The notes beneath the pieces are model-generated. The model searched no databases, had not been told where the DNA came from, and saw nothing but the letters and a program-made list of their open reading frames with translations. This document shows, in pieces, positions 16,993 to 25,728 of a stretch of 64,000 bases of DNA; the stretch's first letter is position 1, and each line of letters starts with the position of its first letter. Location: the NCBI RefSeq assembly GCF_016916835.1, contig NZ_JAFFIX010000010.1, forward strand, positions 235,168-299,167, read 5' to 3'. The stretch comes from Actinacidiphila bryophytorum (GTDB taxonomy: Bacteria; Actinomycetota; Actinomycetes; Streptomycetales; Streptomycetaceae). The translations under genes were made by a program, and so were the position numbers.

Positions 16993-18090
16993 ATGCCCGC
17001 GTCACCACCGCACAGCTCCCCCTTCGGCCACGCACCCGACGGACGGCCGGTGGAGTGCTGGCGGCTGGAGTCCGCAACTGGGGTCGCCGCCGAGATCCTC
17101 ACCTACGGCGGCACCCTGCACGCACTGCACGTGCCCGACACCGCAGGGCGCAGCGACTCGGTCGTCCTGTCGCTGCCCGACGTGCTCTCCTACGCCGTCA
17201 GCCCCTACTTCGGTGCGCTCGTCGGCCGCTACGCCAACCGCATCGGCGGCGCCCGCTTCCTGCTCGACGGCAGCCTGCACCGGCTGCCCGCCAACGACCG
17301 CGGGCACACCCTGCACGGCGGCCCCGACGGCTTCCACCACCGGCTGTGGGAGGCGCAGCCGCTGCCGGGCGCGCTGCGGCTGACCCTGCACAGCCCGGAC
17401 GGCGACATGGGCTTCCCCGGCGCGCTGGACGTCAGCGCCACCTACGCGCTCGGCGAGGACGGGACGCTGGCGCTGGACTTCGAGGCGCGCACCGACCGCA
17501 CGACGGTCGTCAACCTCACCAACCACGCGTACTTCAACCTGGCGGGCACTCCCGCCGCGGGCGGCGGGGCGGACGCGTCGGGCGCGATACTGCGGCACAT
17601 GCTGCGTATCGACGCCGACGGCTTCCTGCCGGTCTCCACCGAGTCCATCCCCTGGGGTCCCGAACAGCGGGTGGCGGGCACCCCGTTCGACTTCACCAGG
17701 CCGCGCGCGCTCGGCGACGGCCTGCGGGCGCCCGACCCGCAGGTCAAGTCCGCCGACGGCTACGACCACTGCTGGGTGCTGCGCAAGGCGGCCGACCCCG
17801 CCGTGCCGCGCACCGCCGCGGTGCTCCACGACCCGGACAGCGGGCGGACGCTTGAGGTGCGCACCACCGAGCCCGGCATCCAGGTCTACACCGCCAACCA
17901 GCTCGACGGCACCCTCGCAGCACCCGGCGGGCACCGCTACGGGCCGCACGACGCGGTGTGCCTGGAGACCCAGCACCTGCCCGACTCGCCGAACCGCCGC
18001 GAATACCCCTCGGCGGTGCTGCGGCCCGGCGAGGTGCTGCGCAGCCGCACCGAATTCCGCTTCCCGCACCTGACAGGCGGCCGGTCGTGA
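16993..18090 (+). CDS. Aldose 1-epimerase (galactose mutarotase family)
   Basis: A 365-residue cytoplasmic enzyme interconverting anomers of a free sugar. Family landmarks are visible in order: [40 protein letters not shown] with the catalytic His, DGYDHCWVL, and [12 protein letters not shown] with the catalytic Glu near the C-terminus. The start at 16993 follows CGAGGACC. The frame is open upstream, but homology starts about here. Placed directly after the LacI gene of a furanose importer, it would prepare the incoming sugar for later catabolic steps. No kinase or isomerase for the sugar is present in the window. Confidence 0.9.
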   Translation: MPASPPHSSPFGHAPDGRPVECWRLESATGVAAEILTYGGTLHALHVPDTAGRSDSVVLSLPDVLSYAVSPYFGALVGRYANRIGGARFLLDGSLHRLPANDRGHTLHGGPDGFHHRLWEAQPLPGALRLTLHSPDGDMGFPGALDVSATYALGEDGTLALDFEARTDRTTVVNLTNHAYFNLAGTPAAGGGADASGAILRHMLRIDADGFLPVSTESIPWGPEQRVAGTPFDFTRPRALGDGLRAPDPQVKSADGYDHCWVLRKAADPAVPRTAAVLHDPDSGRTLEVRTTEPGIQVYTANQLDGTLAAPGGHRYGPHDAVCLETQHLPDSPNRREYPSAVLRPGEVLRSRTEFRFPHLTGGRS

Positions 18091-18491
18091 GCGGCCCGGC
18101 ACCGCTGGTCGTCGTCGACGGTGCGAACGTCGTCGGCTCGGTGCCCGACGGCTGGTGGAAGGACCGGCGGGGCGCCGCCGCCCGGCTCCGCGACCTGCTG
18201 GCCCCACTGGCGGCCGCGGGCCTCCCCCCAGGCTGCGGCGCCCCGCCCTGGGCGGTCGGCGTCCCGCTCGACGTGGTCCTGGTGACCGAGGGCGCGGCCC
18301 GCGGTGTGCCGCCCGTCCCCGGGGTGCGGATCGAGGAGGCGCCCGGCAGCGGCGACGACCTCATCGCGGAACTGGCCGCCGCCGCGGCCGGCCGCCACTG
18401 CCTGGTGGTGACCGCCGACCGCGGCCTGCGCGCCCGCGCCGAGGCGGCCGGCGCGACCTGCGCCGGCCCCCGCACGGTCCGCCCGCGCTGA
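18087..18491 (+). CDS. NYN/PIN-like small protein (often labelled NTP pyrophosphohydrolase)
   Basis: A 134-residue protein whose GTG overlaps the mutarotase stop (GTGA). It opens with LVVVDGANVVG, has an acidic residue pattern in GSGDDLIAEL and ends with VVTADRGLRARAEAAG. This is the D...D...TxDR layout of NYN/PIN-type nuclease folds. Streptomyces homologues are commonly named NTP pyrophosphohydrolase, a name with no support visible here. It is coupled to sugar genes only by position; the function is unknown. Confidence 0.7.
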   Translation: MSGPAPLVVVDGANVVGSVPDGWWKDRRGAAARLRDLLAPLAAAGLPPGCGAPPWAVGVPLDVVLVTEGAARGVPPVPGVRIEEAPGSGDDLIAELAAAAAGRHCLVVTADRGLRARAEAAGATCAGPRTVRPR

Positions 18492-18575
18492 GCGCCCCGC
18501 CCCTGTCGGGCCGCGCGGGAGCGTGGCGTCCGATATCCGCTAGCCCGCGGGGTGGGGGCTGGTCATACTGGACGC

Positions 18576-19991
18576 ATGACGACCGAGGACAGCAGGTACG
18601 AGGCGGTGCGGAGCCGTGACGCGCGCTTCGACGGGGTCTTCTTCTTCGGCGTGTCCAGCACCGGAATCTACTGCCGGCCCAGCTGCCCGGCGATCACCCC
18701 CAAGCGGGCGAACGTGTCCTTCTACGCCACCGCCGCCGCCGCACAGGGCGCCGGCTTCCGCGCCTGCCGGCGGTGCCGGCCCGACGCGGTGCCCGGCTCC
18801 GCCGACTGGAACGCGCGGGCCGACGTCGTCGGCCGGGCCGTCCGGCTGATCGGCGACGGCATCGTCGACCGCGAGGGCGTCGCGGGCCTGGCCACCCGGC
18901 TCGGCTACAGCGCCCGGCAGGTCCAGCGGCAGCTCAACGCCGAACTGGGCGCAGGACCCATCGCGCTGGCCCGCGCCCAGCGCGGCCACACCGCCCGGGT
19001 CCTGCTGCAGACCACCTCCATGCAGGCCGCCGAGATCGCCTTCGCCGCCGGGTTCGCCAGCGTGCGGCAGTTCAACGAGACGATCAGGGAGATCTACGCG
19101 GCCACCCCCACCGAGCTGCGCGCCGCCCGCCCCGGCAGGACCTCCCGCACCCCGGGACCCCGCGGCGACCACGGCACCGCGACCGGTGTCCCGCTGCGGC
19201 TCGCCTACCGCGGCCCCTACGACTCCCGGCAGGTCTTCGACCACCTCGCCGCCCGCACCGTCGCCGGCGTCGAGGAGGTCACCGGCGCCCGCGGCTCCCG
19301 CACCTACCGCCGCACCCTGCGGCTCCCGCACGGCTCAGGCGTCGCCGAGGTCGCCGAACGCCCCGGCCGCGGCGGCTGGCTCGACTGCCGGCTCCACCTC
19401 GGCGACCTGCGCGACCTCACGACGGCCACGCAGCGGGTGCGGCGGCTCTTCGACCTCGACGCCGATCCCTACGCCGTGGCTGAACGCCTCGGCGCCGACC
19501 CCCTGCTGGCCGGCTCCGTCGCCCTGCACCCCGGGCTGCGGGCGCCGGGCACCGCGGACCCCGAGGAGTACGCGCTGCGAGCGGTCATCGGCGACGCTGC
19601 GGTCTCCTGCGCGGTGGCCGCCGCGTACGGTACGCCGCTGGACGCGCCCAGCGGTGGGCTCACCCGGCTCTTCCCGCGGGCCGCGGACCTCGCCGAGGCC
19701 GCTCTCACCGAGGTGGGCACCTCGGTTCGGCCGGTGCTTCGCGGGGTGGCCGTGGCCCTCGCCTCCGGCGCGCTGCGGGTCGATCCCGGGGCCGACCGGG
19801 ACGAGGCCGAGCGGATGCTCCTCGCGCTGCCCGGGGTGGCCTTGCGGACGGCCTCGGCCATCCGCATGCGAGCCCTGGGCGACCCCGACGTCCTCCTCCC
19901 CCCGGCCACCCCCCCTTCCCCCCACTGGCGCCCCTGGCGCACCTACGCCACCCACCACCTGTGGGCCGCGCCCCCCGATGACCCGCACTGA
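18576..19991 (+). CDS. Ada/AlkA-like DNA repair protein with degenerate glycosylase active site
   Basis: A 471-residue protein. Residues 25-70 form the Ada zinc domain: Cys33 and Cys37 in TGIYCRPSCPA, then Cys64 and Cys67 in CRRC; Cys33 corresponds to the methyl-accepting cysteine. Residues about 90-185 are an AraC-type DNA-binding domain. The rest matches AlkA (3-methyladenine glycosylase 2): the N-terminal domain PLRLAYRGPYD, then an HhH-GPD domain. The hairpin normally reading LPGIGPWTA is LPGVALRTA. After RALGDPDVLLP the usual 20-30 residues with the catalytic Asp are missing and the chain jumps to HWRPWRTYATHHLW. It may therefore be a regulator or DNA-binding remnant rather than an active glycosylase. 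ATG 18576 is the natural start. Confidence 0.8.
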   Translation: MTTEDSRYEAVRSRDARFDGVFFFGVSSTGIYCRPSCPAITPKRANVSFYATAAAAQGAGFRACRRCRPDAVPGSADWNARADVVGRAVRLIGDGIVDREGVAGLATRLGYSARQVQRQLNAELGAGPIALARAQRGHTARVLLQTTSMQAAEIAFAAGFASVRQFNETIREIYAATPTELRAARPGRTSRTPGPRGDHGTATGVPLRLAYRGPYDSRQVFDHLAARTVAGVEEVTGARGSRTYRRTLRLPHGSGVAEVAERPGRGGWLDCRLHLGDLRDLTTATQRVRRLFDLDADPYAVAERLGADPLLAGSVALHPGLRAPGTADPEEYALRAVIGDAAVSCAVAAAYGTPLDAPSGGLTRLFPRAADLAEAALTEVGTSVRPVLRGVAVALASGALRVDPGADRDEAERMLLALPGVALRTASAIRMRALGDPDVLLPPATPPSPHWRPWRTYATHHLWAAPPDDPH

Positions 19992-20327
19992 CCCTCTCCC
20001 CGGGTGGGGTGGCAGGTCCCGACCCCTGCCCCTTGCGGTGGGCTTCCCGCCTTTCCCCCGGCGGGTGGTGCACAGGTGATTGCCCCTTGCTGTGGCGTTG
20101 CTTTCTTTCCGCCCGCCCAGGCTGGGCGCGCAGTTCCCCGCGCCCCTGAAAAACGCTCACCCTCCCAGGCAGACGGCACCCCTCAGAAAAACGCTCACCC
20201 TCCTGCGCAGAGGGCGCCGCCCGAAAGCGCCGACTCTGCGAGAGAGGGCAACCATCAGGGGCGCGGGGAACTGCGCGCCCAGCCCCCACGCACCGCAAGG
20301 TGCAAGCTCACAGCAAGTGGCACCCAC
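19992..20327. repeat. Gene-free gap holding two copies of a Streptomyces-type intergenic repeat in inverted orientation
   Basis: The gap carries GCGCAGTTCCCCGCGCCCCT at 20128-20147 and its inverse at 20257-20276, flanked by CTGGGCG/CGCCCAG arms, so the whole 20120-20285 block could fold on itself. Short AAAAACGCTCACCCTCC repeats lie between them. No coding potential is evident. Both flanking genes end here, so it may act as a bidirectional termination region. Confidence 0.7.
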
Positions 20328-21428
20328 CTAGCGGGGGCGCCGCAAGGAAGCGCGCCGCCGGCGTTCCTCGTCGAAGAGACGGAGGAAACGCTGGGTGCTT
20401 TCGTCCGGCTCCTCGGACCCGTCCTCGTCCTCCCGGATGACGCCCTGCGCACGCAGCTCGCGGTCCTGGACCATGACGGGCGGCACGGGGTCGGGGTCGG
20501 AGGGGCGCGGCCCCTCCGGGCCGTCGGGGCCGACGCGGACGAGGCGTTCGACCCGCACGATGCGGAAGTGGCGCCCGGCGACGTCGAGTTCGTCGCAGCG
20601 CTCCGCGTCGAGCCGGTCCGCCGCCGCGTTGTGGACGGACCGCTGCTCGGCGGTGAGGTCGCGCTGCCACGGCACCATGACCCGAAGCTGCATGGCCAGC
20701 CCGTCCCGTGCGGCCTGCGGTGTGGTGGCGGTGCCGCTGGACGCGGGCCGCCACTGGCCGCCGTCGCGTTCCGCGGTCAGGAAGGTGGCGGGCAGCAGCA
20801 CCCCGGCGGGGTACGCGGCCGCGGCGGCGCGCGCGTCGTCGCGGACGTCGCCCGGGACCGTGCCGTGTTTGCGCAGGGCCGCGAGGAGTTCGGCCTTGAG
20901 GATCCCGTCGGAGACCCCGGTGGCGTCGTAGGGGTCGATGACCAGGCCCGCGGCCGGGTCGTGGCCGTCGTGGGACTCGCCGGGCTCGCTGGGGTCGGGG
21001 TCGGTGACCCGGGGCGGTTCGGGTCCGTCGGGTCCCATGCGGATGAAGCGCTCGGCGCGGACGATGCGGTAGCGGCGCCCGCACACCGTGAGGTCGTTGA
21101 GCGCCTCCCAGTCGAGCAGTTCGCCTGCCGCCTGGTATTCGGCGGCCTGCCGCGGGGGTCCTGCCTCCTTGGCGACGCGGCGGAAGTACGCGCCGAGGCT
21201 GTCCCTGGCGTCCTGCGGTGCGAGCCCGCTGAAGTAGGGCTGGAGCGCCCAGCCGCCGGCTGGTCTTTCGCGGGCGACTCCGAAGACCGGGCCGCCGGCG
21301 AAGAGCATGGAAGGGTAGGTCTTGCGGGCCTTCCACGCCTCCACATCGGCGAGCGCCGCGACCGGGGACTCCGGGGCGGTGACCCGGATGGTCTGGTAGG
21401 CGGTGGCTTCGTCGCCGGAGTACTCCAT
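20328..21428 (-). CDS. DUF5954-type hypothetical protein with internal duplication
   Basis: A 366-residue soluble protein with no signal peptide or membrane segment. It carries two copies of a block: VCGRRYRIVRAERFIRMGPDGPEPPR in the first half and VAGRHFRIVRVERLVRVGPDGPEGPR in the second, each followed by S/TDPDPSEP-like text. Proteins of this look in Streptomyces are grouped as DUF5954. The role is unknown. ATG 21428 is the most likely start: the frame continues upstream into the ROK gene region only as an antisense artefact. Composition matches the neighbours. Confidence 0.65.
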   Translation of the reverse strand: MEYSGDEATAYQTIRVTAPESPVAALADVEAWKARKTYPSMLFAGGPVFGVARERPAGGWALQPYFSGLAPQDARDSLGAYFRRVAKEAGPPRQAAEYQAAGELLDWEALNDLTVCGRRYRIVRAERFIRMGPDGPEPPRVTDPDPSEPGESHDGHDPAAGLVIDPYDATGVSDGILKAELLAALRKHGTVPGDVRDDARAAAAAYPAGVLLPATFLTAERDGGQWRPASSGTATTPQAARDGLAMQLRVMVPWQRDLTAEQRSVHNAAADRLDAERCDELDVAGRHFRIVRVERLVRVGPDGPEGPRPSDPDPVPPVMVQDRELRAQGVIREDEDGSEEPDESTQRFLRLFDEERRRRASLRRPR

Positions 21429-21523
21429 GGCACCAGCATGCCCATCCGTCGCGGCGATCGGCGGTGGTTCTGTGAAAGGCGCAACCAGCGGGTCTGTTTG
21501 TCGTATCCTGCGCTGCCGGCGGG

Positions 21524-22693
21524 TCAGCCGAGCATGTGTCCGATCCCCTCGGGGGAGAGCAGGTGCTGTACGGCGAGCCGCCGGGCGCCCTCGATGCCGG
21601 CCCTGCGCCCGAGCAGGGTGGTCTCGATGGCGACGGTGCGGGTGGCCAGCGGCAGGGCGCGGCGGTAGACGGCGGCGCGGATGTCGGCGAGCAGGTCGTC
21701 GTGGAGGCTGGCGATGCTGCCGCCGAGCACGATGGTGTCGGGGTTGTAGAAGCTGACCAGGGAGGCGACGACGTCGCCGAGCCGCTGGGCGGCGAGCCTG
21801 ACCTGGCGGCGGGCCAGCGGGTCGCCCGCGGCGACCAGCCGTACGACGTCGGCGGCGTGTTCGGCGGGCAGGCCGGCTTCGCGCAGGGTCGCGGCGATGG
21901 CGGCGCCGGAGGCGACGGCTTCGACGCAGCCGGTGTTGCCGCAGTGGCAGAGGACCTCGTCGTGCCCGGGGACCCGGATGTGCCCGATGTCGCCTGCCGC
22001 GCCGGTGGCGCCGCGGTGGACGAGGCCGCCGGAGACGATGCCGCAGCCGATGCCGGTGCCGACCTTGACGTAGAGCAGGTGCGCGGTGGCGGGCCGGTGA
22101 CCGTATTCGCCGAGCGCCATCATGTTGACGTCGTTGTCCACCAGGACGGGGGCGCGGTAGCGGTCGGCGAAGAAGGACGGGACGCGGTAGCCGTCCCAGC
22201 CGCGCATGATCGGCGGGCGGATGACCGTACCGGTGCTGGCTTCGACGGGTCCCGGCAGGCCGATGCTGATCGCCCGCACGTGCTCTGCGGGGTGCCCCGC
22301 GGTGTCGAGGAGCCGGCCGAGCTGCTTGTGCAGGCCGGTGAGGACGGCTTCGGGTCCGTCGTTGATGTCGAGGTCCTCGGTGGCCTCGGCCAGGACCGTG
22401 CCGCCGAGGCCGGCGACGGCGACGGCGCTGTGGGTGGCGCCGAGGTCGACCGCGCACACCACGGCGGTGGCGGAGGCGAGTTGCAGGGTGAGCGGGGGCC
22501 GGCCGCGCTCGGTGGCGACGGTGCCGGTCTCGACCAGCAGGCCCTTGGCGATGAGCAGGTCGACGCGCTGGGCGACCGCGGCGCGTGACAGGCCGGTGGC
22601 GGTGGCGAGTTGGCTGCGCCGGGTGACGCCGCCCGCGACGAGTCCTGCCAGTTCGCTGAGCGCGGTCAACTGCCGGTCGCTTGCTGCGGTCAC
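21524..22693 (-). CDS. ROK-family transcriptional regulator
   Basis: A 389-residue repressor-type ROK protein. Residues 5-65 form a MarR-like winged helix (LATATGLSRAAVAQRVDLLIAKGLL). The sugar-kinase-like domain follows, with VCAVDLGATHSAVAV as phosphate loop, HIRVPGH and the zinc motif CHCGNTGCVE, diagnostic of ROK regulators. It is transcribed divergently from the Gfo/Idh-isomerase operon, and its promoter overlaps theirs, so it most likely controls that operon in response to its sugar substrate. Confidence 0.9.
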   Translation of the reverse strand: MTAASDRQLTALSELAGLVAGGVTRRSQLATATGLSRAAVAQRVDLLIAKGLLVETGTVATERGRPPLTLQLASATAVVCAVDLGATHSAVAVAGLGGTVLAEATEDLDINDGPEAVLTGLHKQLGRLLDTAGHPAEHVRAISIGLPGPVEASTGTVIRPPIMRGWDGYRVPSFFADRYRAPVLVDNDVNMMALGEYGHRPATAHLLYVKVGTGIGCGIVSGGLVHRGATGAAGDIGHIRVPGHDEVLCHCGNTGCVEAVASGAAIAATLREAGLPAEHAADVVRLVAAGDPLARRQVRLAAQRLGDVVASLVSFYNPDTIVLGGSIASLHDDLLADIRAAVYRRALPLATRTVAIETTLLGRRAGIEGARRLAVQHLLSPEGIGHMLG

Positions 22694-22741
22694 CGTGGGG
22701 GCTGCCTTTCGTCGGGCTGTCGTCCGGCGGATTTATGACAG

Positions 22742-22791
22742 AAGTTAGCGGAAATCTTGCCATTGTCAACCGAAAGAGTGATGGCTAGCGT
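22742..22791. promoter_or_regulatory. Overlapping divergent promoters, ROK gene / dehydrogenase operon
   Basis: Forward: TTGTCA (22763-22768), 17-bp spacer, TAGCGT (22786-22791). Reverse: TTGACA (complement of 22764-22769), 16-bp spacer, TAACTT (complement of 22742-22747). The two -35 boxes occupy the same bases, so the promoters compete and one bound regulator could affect both. The forward promoter rules out start codons at 22757 and 22781 for the oxidoreductase. Confidence 0.6.
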
Positions 22792-22819
22792 TTCGAGCAA
22801 GCGGAATGGGAGGCCATTT

Positions 22820-23938
22820 GTGGGCAGTATGACAACGGCGGTGTCATCACCGTCACCGCCGTCCCTGCCGGCCCTGCGCACGGCTGTCGCCGGCGTGGGG
22901 ATGATCGGGCGCGTGCACCTGGACGCGGTGCGCCGCACCGGGGCACCGGTGGTCGGCGTGAGCGCCTCGACCCCGGCACGCGCCAAGGAGGCCGCCGCCG
23001 CGCTGGGCGTGGAGCGGGCCTTCGACACCTCCGAGGAGCTGGTCACCAGCGACGACGTGGACGTGGTGCACATCTGCACGCCCAACGACGCGCACGCGGG
23101 CCTGGCGGAGCTGGCCCTGCGGGCCGGCAAGCACGTGGTGTGCGAGAAGCCGCTGACCACGTCGGCGGCGACCGCGGACGCCCTGGCGGCGCTGGCCGCG
23201 GAGTCCGGGCGGGTGGCCGCGGTGCCGTTCGTCTACCGCTACCACCCGATGGCGGCCGAGGCTCGGGCCAGGGTGCTGGACGGCCGGGCCGGCGACGTAC
23301 GCCTGCTGCACGGGCACTACCTGCAGGACTGGCTCTCGCAGCCGGAGGACACCAACTGGCGGGTCGACGCGGTGGCCGGCGGTCCCTCCAGGGCCTTCGC
23401 CGACATCGGCTCGCACTGGTGCGACCTGGTCGAGTGGGTGACCGGGCACCGGATCAGCGAGCTGACCGCGGCCAGCCAGACGCTGGCCAGGTCCGGCGGG
23501 CTGCCGGCCACCGAGGACGCGGTGCAGCTGCTCTTCCGCACCGACCGCGGTGCCACCGGTACGGTGACGGTCTCGCAGATCTCGCCAGGCCGGAAGAACC
23601 GGCTGTGGTTCGAGGTGGACGGCAGCACCACGTCGCTGGCCTTCGACCAGGAGAGCCCCGAGACGCTCTTCGTCGGCAGCCGCGGTGAGAACGCGGCGGT
23701 GCAGCGCGACCCCGCGGTCCTCTCGCCCGCCGCCGCGCGCCTGTCGGTGGTGCCCGGCGGGCACCCGATGGGCTATCTCGACTGCTTCGCCGCCTTCGTG
23801 CGCGATGTGCACAGCGCCGTCCGCGAGGGCGGCACCGGTGGGGCCTTCCCCACCTTCGACGACGCCGCCCGCATGGTGCGCCTCACCGAGGCCGTACTGG
23901 CGTCGGCGGCCGACCGGTCCTGGAAAGAGGTCTCCTGA
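22820..23938 (+). CDS. Gfo/Idh/MocA-family oxidoreductase
   Basis: A 372-residue NAD(P)-dependent sugar dehydrogenase. The Rossmann start VAGVGMIGRVHLDAV, the VDVVHICTPNDAHA strand and VVCEKPLTTS with the EKP catalytic lysine are all present, followed by DIGSHWCDLVEWVTG in the C-terminal domain. GTG 22820 is chosen because GGGAGG lies six bases upstream and the predicted promoter makes earlier starts impossible; ATG 22829 is an alternative. It opens an operon with two TIM-barrel isomerases and a second Gfo/Idh enzyme under a ROK regulator. Such sets oxidise and cleave or isomerise inositols or glycosides through keto-sugars, but the substrate is not readable. Confidence 0.85.
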   Translation: MGSMTTAVSSPSPPSLPALRTAVAGVGMIGRVHLDAVRRTGAPVVGVSASTPARAKEAAAALGVERAFDTSEELVTSDDVDVVHICTPNDAHAGLAELALRAGKHVVCEKPLTTSAATADALAALAAESGRVAAVPFVYRYHPMAAEARARVLDGRAGDVRLLHGHYLQDWLSQPEDTNWRVDAVAGGPSRAFADIGSHWCDLVEWVTGHRISELTAASQTLARSGGLPATEDAVQLLFRTDRGATGTVTVSQISPGRKNRLWFEVDGSTTSLAFDQESPETLFVGSRGENAAVQRDPAVLSPAAARLSVVPGGHPMGYLDCFAAFVRDVHSAVREGGTGGAFPTFDDAARMVRLTEAVLASAADRSWKEVS

Positions 23939-23939
23939 G

Positions 23940-24860
23940 ATGAAGCTGGGCTTCCTGACCGCCTGCCTTCCGCAGCTGCCGCTGGACGAGATCGCCGCGT
24001 GGGCGGCCTCGCACGACTACCAGGCGCTGGAGGTGGCCACCTGGCCGTCCGCCGGGTCACGGGACTTCGAGGCCAGCCACATCGACGTCACCGGCTTCGG
24101 CAAGCGGCAGGCCGACGAGGTGAACGCGCTGTTCGCGCGGCACGGCCTGACCCTGTCGGCGCTGGCGTACTACGAGAACAACCTGCACCCCGACCGCACC
24201 CGCAGGGCGGAGATCGCCGCCCACGTCCGGGCGAACGTCGACGCGGCCGCACTGCTCGGCGTCCCGTACGTCGGCACCTTCGTCGGCCGCCACCCGGGCC
24301 TGTCGGTCCGGGAGAACATCGCGCAGGCCGAACGCGAACTGCCCGCCCTGGTCGAGTACGCGGGCGAGCGCGGGGTGCGGATCATCATCGAGAACTGCGT
24401 GATGGAGGGCTGGCACCCGGACGGCTACCCGGGCAACCTCGCCTACTCCCCCGAGCTGTGGGAGTGGATGTTCGGCCTGGGCCTCTACCTCAACTACGAC
24501 CCCTCGCACCTGCTGTGGCTGGGCATCGACCCGGTGGCCGCGCTGCGCCCCTACGTCGACCGCATCCCGCACGCCCAGGCCAAGGACGCCCAGCTGGACC
24601 CGCGGGCCAGGGACCGCTACGGCGTCTTCGGCCGCACCGTCGGGCGCGCCGACGGGTGGGACAGCGGCTGGTGGCGCTACCGGGTGCCGGGGCTCGGCGA
24701 TGTGGACTGGCGCCGGATCGTGGACACCCTCTACGAGGGCGGCTTCACCGGGGTGCTGTCCGTGGAGCACGAGGACCCCGTATGGAGCGGGGACACCACC
24801 AGGATCACCCAGGGTCTCGAGATCGCACACCGCACGCTGCGCCCGCTCATCGTGGGCTGA
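23940..24860 (+). CDS. Sugar phosphate isomerase/epimerase (AP-endonuclease 2-like TIM barrel)
   Basis: A 306-residue barrel protein of the IolE/xylose-isomerase-like group. It begins KLGFLTACLPQLPLDEIAAWA. Likely metal ligands occur in IIIENC (Glu), LNYDPSHLLWLG (Asp-x-x-His), HAQAKDAQ and LSVEHEDPV (Glu). It starts one base after the previous stop, so the two are translationally coupled. The substrate is probably a keto-sugar made by the dehydrogenase next to it. Confidence 0.82.
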   Translation: MKLGFLTACLPQLPLDEIAAWAASHDYQALEVATWPSAGSRDFEASHIDVTGFGKRQADEVNALFARHGLTLSALAYYENNLHPDRTRRAEIAAHVRANVDAAALLGVPYVGTFVGRHPGLSVRENIAQAERELPALVEYAGERGVRIIIENCVMEGWHPDGYPGNLAYSPELWEWMFGLGLYLNYDPSHLLWLGIDPVAALRPYVDRIPHAQAKDAQLDPRARDRYGVFGRTVGRADGWDSGWWRYRVPGLGDVDWRRIVDTLYEGGFTGVLSVEHEDPVWSGDTTRITQGLEIAHRTLRPLIVG

Positions 24861-24981
24861 CGCCCCGCCCGCCCGCACAGCTCCGCAAGCTCCCACCGCA
24901 CGCCGACCGACACGCGGCTCCGCCGGGCCGCACCCGTACCGCCCGTACCGCACCTGCCGCATTCCAGGAGGCATCGTTTCG

Positions 24982-25728
24982 ATGGCCAAGCCCCTGAGCA
25001 TCCAGCTCTACACCCTCCGGGACCAGATCGCCGCCGACCGCGACGGCACGCTGACCCGGCTCGCCGAGATCGGCTACCGCTCGGTGGAGCCCTACGACCC
25101 GACCGGCGACCCGGCCGGCTTCCGCAAGCTCGCCGACGAGCTGGGCCTGACCGTGCCCAGCACCCATGCGTACGCGCTGTTCAGCCAGGACGCGGGCGAG
25201 GTCTTCGACGCGGTGCGCACCGTCGGCACCGACCGGGCGATCATCCCCGGCGGGATCGAGCACGAGCTGTTCACCACCCGCGAGGGCCTGCAGCAGGTCG
25301 CGGACCAGCTCAACGGCTTCGCCGCGAAGGCCGCGGAGCACGACGTGCTGATCGGCTACCACAACCACTGGTGGGAGATCGAGCCGCGCTTCGAGGGCCG
25401 TACCGCCCTTGAGGTGCTGGCCGATCTGCTGGCGCCCGAGGTCTTCCTCGAGGTGGACACCTACTGGGCGGCCGTCGGCGGCGCCGAGGTGCCGGCGCTG
25501 CTGCGCACCCTGGGCGAGCGGGTCTACGCGCTGCACGTCAAGGACGGTCCCGGTGTCAAGGAGCAGCCGCACACCGCGGTCGGCAAGGGCACCATCGACG
25601 TGCCGCCGATCCTGGCGGCGGCGCCGGACGCGGTGCGGATCGTGGAGCTGGACAGCTGCGCGGGCGACGTCTTCGAGGCCGTCGCCGAGAGCCACATGTA
25701 CCTGACGGACCTCGAGGGGCGTTCATGA
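24982..25728 (+). CDS. Sugar phosphate isomerase/epimerase (second paralogue)
   Basis: A 248-residue TIM-barrel protein of the same superfamily but a different subgroup: SIQLYTLRDQI at the start, IGYHNHWWEIEP (His pair), VFLEVDTYWAAVGG (Glu, Asp), ALHVKDGPG and IVELDSCAGD (Glu). ATG 24982 follows AGGAGG with a slightly long spacer. A 121-bp C-rich gap separates it from the previous gene. Its stop overlaps the next start (ATGA). Proteins with this NHxxE/VDTYW pattern occur with Gfo/Idh partners in glycoside catabolism. Confidence 0.82.
   Translation: MAKPLSIQLYTLRDQIAADRDGTLTRLAEIGYRSVEPYDPTGDPAGFRKLADELGLTVPSTHAYALFSQDAGEVFDAVRTVGTDRAIIPGGIEHELFTTREGLQQVADQLNGFAAKAAEHDVLIGYHNHWWEIEPRFEGRTALEVLADLLAPEVFLEVDTYWAAVGGAEVPALLRTLGERVYALHVKDGPGVKEQPHTAVGKGTIDVPPILAAAPDAVRIVELDSCAGDVFEAVAESHMYLTDLEGRS

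Noticed and set aside
22757..22819. Upstream start codons (22757, 22781) for the first Gfo/Idh gene
   Set aside because: They lie at or upstream of the proposed promoter boxes (22763-22791) and lack ribosome sites; GTG 22820 with GGGAGG fits better.
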